Shown piece after piece: positions 53,919 to 63,688 of a stretch of DNA of 64,000 bases (the stretch's first letter is position 1; each line of letters starts with the position of its first letter). The stretch is taken from the NCBI GenBank assembly GCA_002255575.1, contig NCAT01000008.1, forward strand, positions 36,459 through 100,458, read 5' to 3'. The stretch is from Acidocella sp. 20-57-95 (lineage in GTDB: Bacteria > Pseudomonadota > Alphaproteobacteria > Acetobacterales > Acetobacteraceae). The notes below the pieces were generated by a model that did no database searches, was not told where the DNA came from, and saw only the letters and a program-made list of their open reading frames with translations. The position numbers and the translations under genes are program-made.

Positions 53919-54719
53919 ATGGCTTTTGATGCCGCCACCCAAGCTACGCCGATCCTCGAATCGAAGCACTATGGCGAAGCTTCAGTTTTCGCGGCCGAGA
54001 ATATGATCCGCGAAGCCCGCCGCCAAAAAAATATCATCCATCAAAATATTCCAGAGATTTGTATACTGGATCCAGATGGCGATTTGCTGAGATACGCTCA
54101 GCTCCATGGCGCATCGCTTTGCTCTGGTTGGGCCTGCTACCATACGCAGATGTTCGTCCTCGAACATGGTGGGCTTCGTTTTGGACTGATCGGTAATGCC
54201 GTTGGCGCCGCGTTTGCCGTGTTGCTGGCCGAGCAGGCTTTTGCCTCTGGCTGTCAATTACTGCTCAGCTTAAGCTCAGCCGGCCAGATTACGCCGATAG
54301 CGGATGGCCCGTATTTTGTGCTGATCGAACGGGCACTGCGCGATGAAGGCACCAGCTATCATTATTTGCCACCGTCACGCTACGCGGAGGCGTCGCCCGC
54401 CTTGATCGGCAAAATTACCACCGCCGCCCGGGTGGCGGGGATAAATTTGTATGTTGGTGCCAGTTGGACGACTGACGCGCCGTTTCGGGAAACCGCCACC
54501 GCCATTGCCGCGGCGCGCGCCGAAGGTATTTTGGCGGTCGAAATGGAAGCTGCCGCGCTCTATGCCTTCGCCGCTGCCCGCGGCAAGCGCGCGGTATGCA
54601 TCGCCCAGATCACCAACCAGATGGGACAGATAGATGGTGATTTTGAAAAAGGTGCCGCAAATGGTGCGATTGATGCGCTGAATTTGCTCACGGTTGCGGC
54701 GCGCAGTGTGGCCGCATGA
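53919..54719 (+). CDS. Nucleoside phosphorylase family protein
   Basis: 266 residues. The PNP/UDP phosphorylase pattern is kept: GLIGNAVGAAFAVLLAEQAF, LLSLSSAGQITP and AVEMEAAALYAFAA, in which Glu contacts the nucleoside ribose. Splits the N-glycosidic bond of a nucleoside with phosphate or water. Its start is five bases after the oxidoreductase stop. It overlaps the next gene by four bases (ATGA), tying it to the glycan operon. Relatives (HpnG) take part in hopanoid side-chain synthesis, so that is one possible role. Confidence 0.82.
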   Translation: MAFDAATQATPILESKHYGEASVFAAENMIREARRQKNIIHQNIPEICILDPDGDLLRYAQLHGASLCSGWACYHTQMFVLEHGGLRFGLIGNAVGAAFAVLLAEQAFASGCQLLLSLSSAGQITPIADGPYFVLIERALRDEGTSYHYLPPSRYAEASPALIGKITTAARVAGINLYVGASWTTDAPFRETATAIAAARAEGILAVEMEAAALYAFAAARGKRAVCIAQITNQMGQIDGDFEKGAANGAIDALNLLTVAARSVAA

Positions 54720-55456
54720 AGCCGCTTGCTCTCTGTGCCATTGCGGTTATGGCGAAAGCGCCGCAGCCTGGCCGCTCCAAAACCCGGCTGATGCCACGCC
54801 TCTCAGCGGATCAGGCGGCTGGCTTAAGTGCAGCTTTTTTAAGGGATATTACCGAAAATATCAGCGCCGCCGCCCGCACCGAGCGGATTGATGGCTTCAT
54901 CGCCTATGCGCCGGCCGGGCTGGAACATTTGTTCGACGGCCATCTTGCCACCGGCACCGGGCTGGTTTTAGCGGACGGTACGCCCCCGATGCCGCCAACC
55001 GTCATGGGCTTTGGTCGTTGCCTGCTGCACGCCATCGATGGCTTGCTGCGCGCAGGTTATAGCGCTGCGGTTGTGCTGAATTCCGACAGTCCAAGCTTAC
55101 CGTTGGACTATCTCATCCGTACCGCCGCCTTGCTCGCCGCGCCGGGCGACCGTGCCGTGCTCGGCCCGGCTGAGGATGGCGGGTATTATCTGCTCGGCCT
55201 CAAAAAATCCTACGCGCATATGTTCGCCGATATAACGTGGAGCAGCGAGCATGTTGCTGCGCAGACCCGTGCCCGCGCCGCTGAAATCGGTCTTGAACTG
55301 GTGGAATTGCCGGTATGGTACGATGTTGACGATGCCGCAGCCTTGGATCGTTTGATTGATGAGCTAAGAGCCGATCAAAACCTCGCGCCCGCCACCGCGG
55401 CCTGGCTCGCGACAGAAGGCTTACTGGCGGTTGCTGCACATAAAAAGCGCGCCTGA
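54716..55456 (+). CDS. DUF2064/TIGR04282-type glycosyltransferase
   Basis: 246 residues. Start: LCAIAVMAKAPQPGRSKTRL, then LNSDSPSLPLDYL and AVLGPAEDGGYYLLGL, matching the TIGR04282 family of nucleotide-sugar-like transferases. Members occur in arsenosugar and cell-envelope loci. Overlaps the phosphorylase gene (ATGA) and the next gene (TGATG), so it is within a translationally coupled set. Sugar donor and acceptor are unknown. Confidence 0.82.
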   Translation: MKPLALCAIAVMAKAPQPGRSKTRLMPRLSADQAAGLSAAFLRDITENISAAARTERIDGFIAYAPAGLEHLFDGHLATGTGLVLADGTPPMPPTVMGFGRCLLHAIDGLLRAGYSAAVVLNSDSPSLPLDYLIRTAALLAAPGDRAVLGPAEDGGYYLLGLKKSYAHMFADITWSSEHVAAQTRARAAEIGLELVELPVWYDVDDAAALDRLIDELRADQNLAPATAAWLATEGLLAVAAHKKRA

Positions 55457-56850
55457 TGGGGTCGGCTTTGGGCAACCGGATAACTGAGAAAACGACCCGC
55501 CATGCCCTGGTGCTCTGCGCCGTAGCGCTCATCCTGCTCACGCTTCTTGGCCTCTACATTGCCCGCCCGGTGCCAGGGCGCGTCGGCATTGGCTATGGTG
55601 ACGCGCTGACCGAATTTGTCGTTCTCAGTTGCGTGCAGGGGCTGGTCTATTTCATGGCCGTTACTCTTTTGCTTTGGCAGCGCCCTAACTTGTCGCTGGG
55701 CTTTATTCTTGGTGTGGCTGTGGCCTTAAGATTGATCGTGGTTGGCACAGACCCTTTCCTCTCGACTGATATTTACCGCTATATTTGGGATGGGTGGGTG
55801 CAAGCGGCAGGTATTAACCCCTACCGATTCATCCCGGCCGATCCGCATCTGGCGTTTTTGCGCGATACCGCAGTGTTCCCGCATATCAACCGCGCCAATT
55901 ATGCCCCCACCATTTATCCGCCGGCCGCACAGATTTGTTTTCTTGTGGCCAGTGCGTTGGTAAAACTGCTGCATTTGCCGCCGGTGTTGGGGATGAAACT
56001 CGCCATCCTCGGTTTTGAGGCTGCGGCCATTGGGGCGATGACATTGGTTCTCGATACCGCCGGGCTGCCGCGCTCGCGCATTCTCATTTACGCCTGGAAC
56101 CCGGTTACGATCTGGGAATTTGCCGGCAGCGGTCATGTGGATGCTATCACCATCTGCGCCATCGCCTTCGCGCTACTCGCCGCCTGCCGGGCACGCCATG
56201 GCATCGCTGGTGCGCTGCTGGGCCTTGCGGTGCTGACCAAATTCCTGCCGATCATTCTGGCCCCCGCGCTGTGGCGCCGCTGGGACTGGAAATTCCCTGC
56301 TGCCTTATTCGCGACCATGGTCATTCTCTACCTGCCATATCTGGGGGTCGGTTCGGCGGTTTTTGGCTTTCTCGGCGGCTATACTGCGCAAGAAGGCATT
56401 GATAGCGGCCACGGCGTGTATTTGCTTGACCTGATTGCGCTCCTCACACCGGTGCCACCGCTCGCAGCCAAGCTGTATCTCGCCGGTCTGGCGCTGTTGC
56501 TTGCCATAACCGGCCTTGCCTTCGTCTGGCGTCAACGTAACCTACAACCGGGGCCCGCACTTAGCCGCGAGATCGCCGGGGCGGCTCTGCTGTTGGGGGG
56601 CCTGCTGATGGCTGGGCTCGGCCCGCATTACCCCTGGTACTATCCATTCCTGCTGCTGCCCGCTTGCGTGATCCCGGCCCCCGCCGTGCTTTACCTCGTC
56701 ACGGCCAGTACGCTGCTCTACCTAAACCCAGGCCATACTGACCCGCTATGGCCAGCGGTCGTTTTCATCCCCGCCGTTTTGTTCGCTCTCGGGCGGGCAA
56801 TTTTGGTGCGTCCGGCTATCTCGCCGGCGCGCGCAGGAGCCTCGCCATGA
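55456..56850 (+). CDS. Polytopic membrane glycosyltransferase (GT87/mannosyltransferase-like)
   Basis: 464 residues with about 11-13 membrane helices. The first periplasmic loop has STDIYRYIWDGWVQAAGINPYRF with the acidic pair characteristic of GT-C enzymes (STDIYRYIWDG), and the end has a GPHYPWYYPFLLLP motif. GT-C enzymes use polyprenyl-phosphate sugars on the periplasmic side. The following GT2 at 57896 looks like a polyprenyl-phosphate sugar synthase that could supply it. ATG overlaps the previous stop by one base. Confidence 0.78.
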   Translation: MGSALGNRITEKTTRHALVLCAVALILLTLLGLYIARPVPGRVGIGYGDALTEFVVLSCVQGLVYFMAVTLLLWQRPNLSLGFILGVAVALRLIVVGTDPFLSTDIYRYIWDGWVQAAGINPYRFIPADPHLAFLRDTAVFPHINRANYAPTIYPPAAQICFLVASALVKLLHLPPVLGMKLAILGFEAAAIGAMTLVLDTAGLPRSRILIYAWNPVTIWEFAGSGHVDAITICAIAFALLAACRARHGIAGALLGLAVLTKFLPIILAPALWRRWDWKFPAALFATMVILYLPYLGVGSAVFGFLGGYTAQEGIDSGHGVYLLDLIALLTPVPPLAAKLYLAGLALLLAITGLAFVWRQRNLQPGPALSREIAGAALLLGGLLMAGLGPHYPWYYPFLLLPACVIPAPAVLYLVTASTLLYLNPGHTDPLWPAVVFIPAVLFALGRAILVRPAISPARAGASP

Positions 56851-57893
56851 ATAATATCCTCAAAGACCCGCGCCGTTATTTCGAGGCGGTAGATACGTCC
56901 AAAGGTGCTGACGCCGCGCGGCCGGTCTGCCTGTATCTGGAAGTCACCAACCGCTGCAATCTGTTGTGCGAAACTTGTCCTCGTACGTTTGAGGAGCTGG
57001 AAGCCCCAGCGGATATGAGCTGGGCGTTATTCACCAAAATCATCGACCAGGTGCCAGATATTGCCCGTGTGGTGATGCATGGCGTGGGTGAACCGATGCT
57101 GGTGAAAAATCTACCGGACATGATCCGCTATCTGAAAGCGCGCAATATCTACACTTTATTCAACACCAATGGCACGTTGCTAACGCCGAAGCGCCAGCGC
57201 GAGCTAATTGAAACCGGCCTGGATGAATTGCGCGTCTCGCTTGATGCGGCGGATGCCAAAACATTCCTCGCCGTGCGGGGTAAGGATTTTTTTGACCGGA
57301 TCGTCAAAAATATCGGTAGTTTTACCAAACTGCAAAAATCTATCGGTGCTGAAAAACCCCTGGTCTCGATGTGGTTGACTGGCCTGAAAGAAACCATCGG
57401 CCAGTTGCCAGATTTCGTTCGTCTGGCTGATACGATCGGGGTGCGGGAAGTGCATTTGCAGCGGCTGGTGTTTGATGATGCCGGTTTTGGTTTGGCGCGC
57501 GCCGAATCGGCGTTGTTTGAGCACACCAAGGCCGAGGAGGAGGAGGCCGTGAGCCAAGCCCAGGCGCTGGCCGCCTCGCTTGGCATAAGGCTGAACGCCT
57601 CGGGCGCGACCGAGCCGGGCTTGAGCCTGAAAGCCAGTGCCGATGAACGCCCCTGGGCCACCTGCCGTAGGCCATGGTCCTTGATGTATTTCACCGCCCA
57701 TGGCCGCGCCTTGCCCTGCTGCATCGCGCCTTTTTCAGCGCGGGGGTATGAGAATTACACGCTCGGCGATGCCACGCAGCAATCTTTACGCGAAATTTGG
57801 AACAGCCCGCTTTACAAAGAGTTCCGGACCGCTCTGGTCAGCGACGCCCCCCCCAAACCGTGCCAAAGCTGCGGGCTGCGCTGGAGCCTCTAA
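56847..57893 (+). CDS. Radical SAM/SPASM domain protein
   Basis: 348 residues from ATG 56847, which overlaps the previous stop (ATGA) and has GCAGGAG upstream; the frame extends to 56748. The SAM cluster Cys37-x3-Cys41-x2-Cys44 is in NRCNLLCETCPRTF. The C-terminal SPASM segment has Cys in ATCRRPW, LPCCIAPF and KPCQSCGLRW. Such enzymes modify peptides or small molecules by radical chemistry. The position inside a glycan-type operon is unusual; substrate unknown. Confidence 0.88.
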   Translation: MNNILKDPRRYFEAVDTSKGADAARPVCLYLEVTNRCNLLCETCPRTFEELEAPADMSWALFTKIIDQVPDIARVVMHGVGEPMLVKNLPDMIRYLKARNIYTLFNTNGTLLTPKRQRELIETGLDELRVSLDAADAKTFLAVRGKDFFDRIVKNIGSFTKLQKSIGAEKPLVSMWLTGLKETIGQLPDFVRLADTIGVREVHLQRLVFDDAGFGLARAESALFEHTKAEEEEAVSQAQALAASLGIRLNASGATEPGLSLKASADERPWATCRRPWSLMYFTAHGRALPCCIAPFSARGYENYTLGDATQQSLREIWNSPLYKEFRTALVSDAPPKPCQSCGLRWSL

Positions 57894-57895
57894 CG

Positions 57896-58606
57896 ATGCC
57901 GGGCGTTGCCGTGGTGATTCCTACACTAAACGAGGCTGAGGCGATTGCGGCGGTGATCAATGAATTACCGCGTGATATCGCCGTTGATATCATCATCGCC
58001 GATAGTGGCAGCACCGATGGTACACAAGCTGTTGCACGCAATGCTGGGGCGCGGGTTGTTGAACTTGGGCAGCGCGGCTACGGCAAAGCCTGTGCCGCCG
58101 GGGCCGCCGCCGCGATGCCTGGTTGCGACATTATCGTTTTCATGGATGGTGACGGCGCCGACCGTGGTGATTTATTGGCGCAGCTTGTAATGCCGATCGA
58201 AACCGGTATGGCCGATTTTGTTATTGCGTCGCGGGTGAAAAAACTTCGCGAGCGTGGCTCCATGAGCGCGCACCAGGTTTTTGCCGGCTGGTTGCTGGGA
58301 CTCGGCATCGGCGCGCTCACCGGCACACGCTACCATGATATGTGCGCTTACCGGGCCATCCGCCGCACTGCTCTGGATGCGCTGAACATGCGCGAGATGA
58401 CCTATGGTTGGAACATTGAAATGCAGATCAAAGCCGCCCAGGCGGGCTTGCGCATTCAGGAAATTCCACTGCCTTACCGTTGCCGGTCCGGTGGCACCTC
58501 GAAAGTGGCGGGCAGTTTGCGCGGCACCATTCGCGCCTCCTGGCGCATTATCGCAACCTTCGTGCGGGTTGCACGCTCAGGCAGCGTTGCCGTGACGAAA
58601 CCATAG
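57896..58606 (+). CDS. GT2 glycosyltransferase (DPM1/polyprenyl-phosphate type)
   Basis: 236 residues from ATG 57896; the upstream frame from 57797 is inside the radical SAM gene. GVAVVIPTLNEAEAIAAVI, IIADSGSTDGTQ and FMDGDGADRGD (the DxD-like motif) belong to GT2; PYRCRSGGTSKVAG at the end matches dolichol-phosphate mannosyl or glucosyl transferases. No membrane segment is obvious. It follows the radical SAM gene with a two-base gap and ends the operon. Confidence 0.85.
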   Translation: MPGVAVVIPTLNEAEAIAAVINELPRDIAVDIIIADSGSTDGTQAVARNAGARVVELGQRGYGKACAAGAAAAMPGCDIIVFMDGDGADRGDLLAQLVMPIETGMADFVIASRVKKLRERGSMSAHQVFAGWLLGLGIGALTGTRYHDMCAYRAIRRTALDALNMREMTYGWNIEMQIKAAQAGLRIQEIPLPYRCRSGGTSKVAGSLRGTIRASWRIIATFVRVARSGSVAVTKP

Positions 58607-58760
58607 CGTGCTGACTTAATACCGTCCCGGCGACTTGATTCAGCAAAGTTTTGCGCGATTGTGCGGTGCGGCAATTTTGTGCGGAGGGCGATTGTAAGGC
58701 GCTGACGATCAAGGGCAGGGCGCTTGCGGTTCATGCCCAAACAGGTCAAAACGCTCGTTT

Positions 58761-60179
58761 ATGAGCATTAAACGGCATACGCTGCAGAATCTGGCTGGCA
58801 GCCTTGTGCCAATCGTGGTGGCTTTGGTGACCGTGCCGATTTATTTGCATATCATCGGGCCGGCCCGCTACGGTATATTATCGATTGTCTGGCTGTTTTT
58901 AGGGTATTTTGGTCTGTTTGACCTAGGGTTGGCGCGTGCGTCATCATACCACATCGCCCGCCTGCACGACGCCGAACCAGCCGCGCGGGCGAGCGTGTTT
59001 TATACGGCGCTGGCGGTGAATGCAGGGTTTGGGATACTTGGCGGTATTTGTCTCTACTGTGTTGCGCCGCCAATCTTCGAACATTTTTTCAAGATGCCAG
59101 AGCAATCTCGGCAGGCTGTACTAGCTGTTGTGCCTTGGCTGGCATTCGCAATTCCCATTGCAACGGTAGGTGGTGTTCTATTAGGGGCCCTGCAGGCGCG
59201 GGAAGCTTTTGGTGCCGCAAATATTATAAGTGCGATGAATGCCACGTTCGCTCAACTCACGCCGTTAATTGTCGCCTGGTTGCATGGGCCTGATATTGGC
59301 TGGCTTGTGATTTCGGTCGTTTTGGTTCGCTCTTTCGGGTTGCTGCCCTTTGCGGCCGTTGCTTATCGGAAATTACCGCTCGGTGCAGGCGGCACGTTTG
59401 ATATCGCTCAGATACGAGCTTTATTCAGTTATGGCGGCTGGATTATGATCACAAATATCATGGACCCGATCATGACCACGATGGATAGGATGCTCATCGC
59501 GGGTGTTATTGGGGCCGATGCCGTGGCATATTATAGTGTGCCATACAATCTGGTGTCCCGAATTTCGACCTTGCCAGGCGCTTTAGCAAGCAGCCTGTTC
59601 CCCCGTTTATCGCGCCACGAAACCGATATTGGAGCGCAGTTGGCAACAGATGCGACAATTGGATTGGCAGCGATAATAACGCCGATCATTGTCACGAGTA
59701 TTTTAGTGCTACCAATTTTTATGAGACTCTGGGTGGGAGAAAATTTCGCCCTTAAATCTGTGCCTGTCGGCATGATTTTATTGGTTGGTATCTGGGTGAA
59801 CTCATTGGCTTTCATTCCTTACAGCCAAATTCAAGCGTCAAATCGCCCGGACATTACGGCAAAGTTCCACCTCGTGGAGGTTGTCCCGTTTTTAGTGATT
59901 TTGTGGCTGGGCGTAAAATATGCAGGACTTCCCGGTGCCGCCGCCGCGTGGTCATTCAGAGTTGTTATCGATGCTATTTTGCTTTTTTTTGCGTCAAAGC
60001 AGCTAAAAGTCTTCATCAGGATATGGCCTGGATTTGTACTGCTTTTAATAGCCCTTGGGTTTGCACCAGATCAGATATTTTCACTGAAAATGGGTTTTGC
60101 TTGCCTGTTAATTATCCTGAGTGTTTTTTGGGCCTTTAAGATAGAGCCACGTCTATATAATATGATGAATTTTTCATAA
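58761..60179 (+). CDS. Oligosaccharide/lipopolysaccharide flippase (Wzx/MATE-like)
   Basis: 472 residues, 12-14 membrane helices. Polysaccharide_synt type: LAGSLVPIVVALVTVPIYLHIIG at the start (LVPIVVALVTVPIYLHIIG), then YGILSIVWLFLGYFGLFDLGLARAS and TTMDRMLIAGVIGADAVAYY (MDRMLIAG). Flips undecaprenyl-linked sugar units across the membrane. Begins 154 bases after the GT2 gene, perhaps with its own promoter. Neighbours are a methyltransferase and a GT2, as in O-antigen or exopolysaccharide loci. Confidence 0.87.
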   Translation: MSIKRHTLQNLAGSLVPIVVALVTVPIYLHIIGPARYGILSIVWLFLGYFGLFDLGLARASSYHIARLHDAEPAARASVFYTALAVNAGFGILGGICLYCVAPPIFEHFFKMPEQSRQAVLAVVPWLAFAIPIATVGGVLLGALQAREAFGAANIISAMNATFAQLTPLIVAWLHGPDIGWLVISVVLVRSFGLLPFAAVAYRKLPLGAGGTFDIAQIRALFSYGGWIMITNIMDPIMTTMDRMLIAGVIGADAVAYYSVPYNLVSRISTLPGALASSLFPRLSRHETDIGAQLATDATIGLAAIITPIIVTSILVLPIFMRLWVGENFALKSVPVGMILLVGIWVNSLAFIPYSQIQASNRPDITAKFHLVEVVPFLVILWLGVKYAGLPGAAAAWSFRVVIDAILLFFASKQLKVFIRIWPGFVLLLIALGFAPDQIFSLKMGFACLLIILSVFWAFKIEPRLYNMMNFS

Positions 60180-60226
60180 TAGGACATGATGGTGACGACC
60201 TCTAGAGTCCCCAAAGGAGAGTTAAA

Positions 60227-61288
60227 GTGACGAATCATTTATGGCCCGCGGAAGATTTAGAAGCCGTTGGCCACTGTCCGGTTTGTAAAAGTGTAGATCG
60301 ATCCGTCGAGCATGATGACTTGGTGGACAGAATTTTTTTTGCAGCACCTGGAATATGGACGATGTGGCGCTGCGATGATTGTCATTCAGGATATCTTGAT
60401 CCAAGGCCAACCAGTCAGTCAATCGGGCGTGCGTATAGCGCGTATTATACCCATAGCCCAACATCGGCTGCTGCTTTACTGCCGCCTGCAGGAATTATGA
60501 GCAAGTTAAAACGTGCGGCTATGAATGATTTTTTGAATCGAAAATTTGGGTATAATTTGCGGCCGGCATTACCACTTGGGTTAGGATACTTGGTATTTTC
60601 CTCAATAAAGAAAAAAGCCCGCAATGCGGCAGCAATGTTTCGTCACCTTTCCGCACCAGAATATGGTGACCATCTGCTGGATATAGGGTGTGGCAATGGG
60701 ACGTTTTTATTGCTTGCACGCGATCGTTTAGGCCATGACGTGGAAGGCACGGAATTTGATGATGCGGCCGCTGCTAACGCTTTTCAGCATGGTTTAAAAG
60801 TGCACCGCGCCCCACTTCCGGGGATGGGCCTGCCGCCAAATTATTATGCGAACGTGACGATGAGTCATGTTCTGGAACATCTTCACGATCCAATCTCAGC
60901 ATTGTCCGAAATTTTTGATATTTTAAAACCCGGCGGTCGCGTTTGGATCCAAGTGCCTAATTTGGACGGCGCTTCACATCAGTATTTCGGTAGTGATTGC
61001 CGGTTATTAGAACCACCCCGACATTTGGTGATGTTCACATTACAGTCGTTAACCGATAGTTTGAAAGCAGCTGGCTTTATTAAAATCGAGCCGCTTGCAT
61101 CAGAAAATTTTGCAAACCTGATGTTTAATGCAGGTTGGATGATAAGTCAGCGGATTGACCCTCACGTCGTACCACAGCCAACCATACCAGCCGCGATATT
61201 GTCGGCAGGCAATGAGGCGCAGATTGCCTATTCTGGCGTTTCGAATCAATCTGAGTTTCTAACGATTATTGCTTTCAAGCCCAAGTGA
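60227..61288 (+). CDS. Class I SAM methyltransferase with N-terminal zinc ribbon
   Basis: 353 residues from GTG 60227, which has AAGGAG upstream. A zinc ribbon is formed by Cys17, Cys20, Cys49 and Cys52 (HCPVC, RCDDC). The SAM loop is LLDIGCGNGTFLLLA, and LEHLHDPISALSEIFDILKP continues the Methyltransf_11/23 pattern. In O-antigen and exopolysaccharide clusters such proteins methylate a sugar. Located between a flippase and a GT2. Confidence 0.88.
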   Translation: MTNHLWPAEDLEAVGHCPVCKSVDRSVEHDDLVDRIFFAAPGIWTMWRCDDCHSGYLDPRPTSQSIGRAYSAYYTHSPTSAAALLPPAGIMSKLKRAAMNDFLNRKFGYNLRPALPLGLGYLVFSSIKKKARNAAAMFRHLSAPEYGDHLLDIGCGNGTFLLLARDRLGHDVEGTEFDDAAAANAFQHGLKVHRAPLPGMGLPPNYYANVTMSHVLEHLHDPISALSEIFDILKPGGRVWIQVPNLDGASHQYFGSDCRLLEPPRHLVMFTLQSLTDSLKAAGFIKIEPLASENFANLMFNAGWMISQRIDPHVVPQPTIPAAILSAGNEAQIAYSGVSNQSEFLTIIAFKPK

Positions 61289-61330
61289 CGGCGTTCATAA
61301 ACCGCGCTTTTTCCTAATGATCAAGCTAAG

Positions 61331-62200
61331 ATGATATTGAGCGATTCAACCTACGTTATCCTCATTAACTGGAATGGTGCCGAGGATACTTTGTCGTGCC
61401 TCGAAGCATTGGCGCGGCTCGCTGAGCCAAAGCCGCTTGTTGTTGTCGTTGACAATGGTTCGACAGATGGCTCCTTAGAGTTATTAAAGGCATCAACGCG
61501 GATTGACCGCCTGATTGCCAGCCCACGAAATCTTGGCTTTGGTCCGGCCTGTAACCTGGCCATCGCCGAAATTTCATCTGAGCAACCGAACTATATCTGG
61601 CTCCTCAATAATGACGCGCGGCCAGACAAAAATGCGCTTCGAGCAATGCTGGAAGTAGCCGCCGCAGACCCTAAAATCGGCGCGATCGGTTCATTGATTT
61701 ACCGTGACTTGCCAATGACCGATCTTGAATGTTGGGGAGGAGGTAGGGTTAATCTCTATTCTGGCCAGCCACATCATCTGACCGCACCGGGCAAACTTGA
61801 TTACATCACCGGCGCATCGGTTCTGTTACGTGCCTCTGCGATGCAGCAGGTGGGCGGGTTTGATGAGCATTTTTTTCTATATTGGGAAGATGCAGATTTG
61901 TCGTTGCGCCTGCAACGTGCCGGCTGGTTGCTTGCTGTCGCCGAAAACTCAAAGATTTTTCACGCTGCATCAACATCCGCCAAAAAAGCAGGTACCAATA
62001 TAATTCGGTACTTTAACGACGGCGCAATAAGGTTTTATACGCGCTATGCACCGTTTCCAGCGCTTCCCATCATCATAAATTTTTTATATCGGTTTTTCGG
62101 GCAGCTTAAAGTCGGCAAGTTTCAAAACGCCTGGGTTCTTTTAAAGCTGTATTGCGCGGCCCTCGGGGCGCCCAACCGTGGCCTTGGGCGGAAAAGCTAG
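61331..62200 (+). CDS. GT2 family glycosyltransferase (rhamnosyltransferase-like)
   Basis: 289 residues. STYVILINWNGAEDTLSCLE, VVVVDNGSTDGSLELL, SPRNLGFGPACNLAI, and LLNNDARPDKNALRAML with the NDA acidic motif, then GFDEHFFLYWEDADLSLRLQ (ED). All are features of WbbL-like GT2 enzymes that add rhamnose or another sugar to lipid-linked chains. Starts 42 bases after the methyltransferase. No membrane segment is evident. Confidence 0.88.
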   Translation: MILSDSTYVILINWNGAEDTLSCLEALARLAEPKPLVVVVDNGSTDGSLELLKASTRIDRLIASPRNLGFGPACNLAIAEISSEQPNYIWLLNNDARPDKNALRAMLEVAAADPKIGAIGSLIYRDLPMTDLECWGGGRVNLYSGQPHHLTAPGKLDYITGASVLLRASAMQQVGGFDEHFFLYWEDADLSLRLQRAGWLLAVAENSKIFHAASTSAKKAGTNIIRYFNDGAIRFYTRYAPFPALPIIINFLYRFFGQLKVGKFQNAWVLLKLYCAALGAPNRGLGRKS

Positions 62201-62326
62201 CCAGTTCGCCTTTCGCAAGTGCGCCGCACAAGATACCCAAGGTACCAAAGCATCGCCACATAAAATCCTTTACACATCGTGATATTATTTATACCGTCAT
62301 GACAAGATTTTCGGGGATGAAACGTG

Positions 62327-63688
62327 ATGCGGCGCTTAGGTCTGCTTTTTGCGTTAATGGTACCTGTCCTGTCGGCCTGCTCAATGGAGCCGGTCATTAA
62401 CCACCAGGTCGTGGACTATCTCAACGTCAGCGCGATCGCTAGCAATCAGACCATATTACAGAATATTCTGCGCGCGCGCGATGGTGCCCCCCTGCATTTC
62501 GGCGAGTTTGCTGATATTCGCGGCGCCTTGTCGGCCAATGTTTCGGTTAACTCCACCGTGCCCTACGGGCCGATCGGCGTTTCCACCACCAAGCCTCGTA
62601 ACCTGCTAACCGCTGGGATGACCGTCTCAAGCTCCCCCAGCTTTGATATCGACAGCTTGGACACGCAGGATTTCACCAAAGGCGTGATGTCTTCCATCAG
62701 CCCTGGTACGGCGGAGTTTTTCCTTAATGAAGGCATCGACTACCGCATGGTGCTGATGCTGCTGGTCGCTGGCGTGCAACCGGCCGGCAGTCCCGAGATG
62801 CTGCTGAATGCGCCCAATAGCGCACGGATTGTCTGCTATAAGCAAAAGCCCGGCCCTAATGCGGTGGCGTCTGACTACACAATTCTGGCGGCAGACCAGC
62901 CTTGCAGTGGCTTTGCTGAGCCGGAATATTACGCGTTTCTGCGCATTGTGAATAATTCTGGCCGGCTCTATCCGGTCACGCTGAAGGGCACACCCAAGCC
63001 GGTCGGCGCACCGTTCAACATAGATATGAACAAGGATTTGAAGGCGATCGCAGCCATTGATCCGTCCAAATACACTCTGGCCAAAACCAAAACCGGCCAA
63101 TTCCAGCTCGTGACCGCCAAGCGCGCCAGCACGATTATATTATGCTCAGATCGCAATGGTACCCCGACCGTGGTCGGCAGTCTGACAAATGCTGCCTCTG
63201 AGGCTACAAAAATCCCCCTTAATGCCTGCATGCCGAAAAACCCTGCCGATGCTGCCGACGATTCTGAAGCGGTGCCATCTACTGCAAAGTTGCCGCTTGC
63301 AACCAATGCCGTGCAGTTCCAGCTGCGTTCGACCTTGGAAGTGATCCAATATGTCGGCCAGGTGATGGCCTTCCAGCAGCAGCAAACGGCGGCGCACCCT
63401 GATTTGCCGGAACGCTGCATTACACTGGAATATGAAAATCTGAACGGGCCCACCTGTAATGGCGGCGTGTTGTTCCATTTGCAAAATAACGGGCCGAATC
63501 CGTTCGATCAAGCCAACAGCGTTTCGTACAATGGCGAGACTTGGTCCTTGCCGGCCCCTGCAATTTGCACAGACCCAGACCGATGCGACCATACGTTGCA
63601 AACTATGTCTATAATTTCGTTACTGTTAAACGAAAATAAATCAGCCAAAGATATTAACACAACTCAGGCGGTGCAGGTCGTCCCTTAG
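62327..63688 (+). CDS. Large putative lipoprotein, family not recognised
   Basis: 453 residues from ATG 62327 (GTG 62324 directly before). A lipoprotein signal ends VLSACSMEPV (lipobox LSAC, Cys at about 18). The rest is a mixed, polar periplasmic domain, with no catalytic motif recognised. Near the start HQVVDYLNVSAIASNQTILQ-type pattern (NHQVVDYLN, then NILRARDGAPLHF) suggests a conserved family found in alphaproteobacteria, function unknown to me. A short GC-hairpin follows the stop at 63688-63707. Confidence 0.65.
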   Translation: MRRLGLLFALMVPVLSACSMEPVINHQVVDYLNVSAIASNQTILQNILRARDGAPLHFGEFADIRGALSANVSVNSTVPYGPIGVSTTKPRNLLTAGMTVSSSPSFDIDSLDTQDFTKGVMSSISPGTAEFFLNEGIDYRMVLMLLVAGVQPAGSPEMLLNAPNSARIVCYKQKPGPNAVASDYTILAADQPCSGFAEPEYYAFLRIVNNSGRLYPVTLKGTPKPVGAPFNIDMNKDLKAIAAIDPSKYTLAKTKTGQFQLVTAKRASTIILCSDRNGTPTVVGSLTNAASEATKIPLNACMPKNPADAADDSEAVPSTAKLPLATNAVQFQLRSTLEVIQYVGQVMAFQQQQTAAHPDLPERCITLEYENLNGPTCNGGVLFHLQNNGPNPFDQANSVSYNGETWSLPAPAICTDPDRCDHTLQTMSIISLLLNENKSAKDINTTQAVQVVP

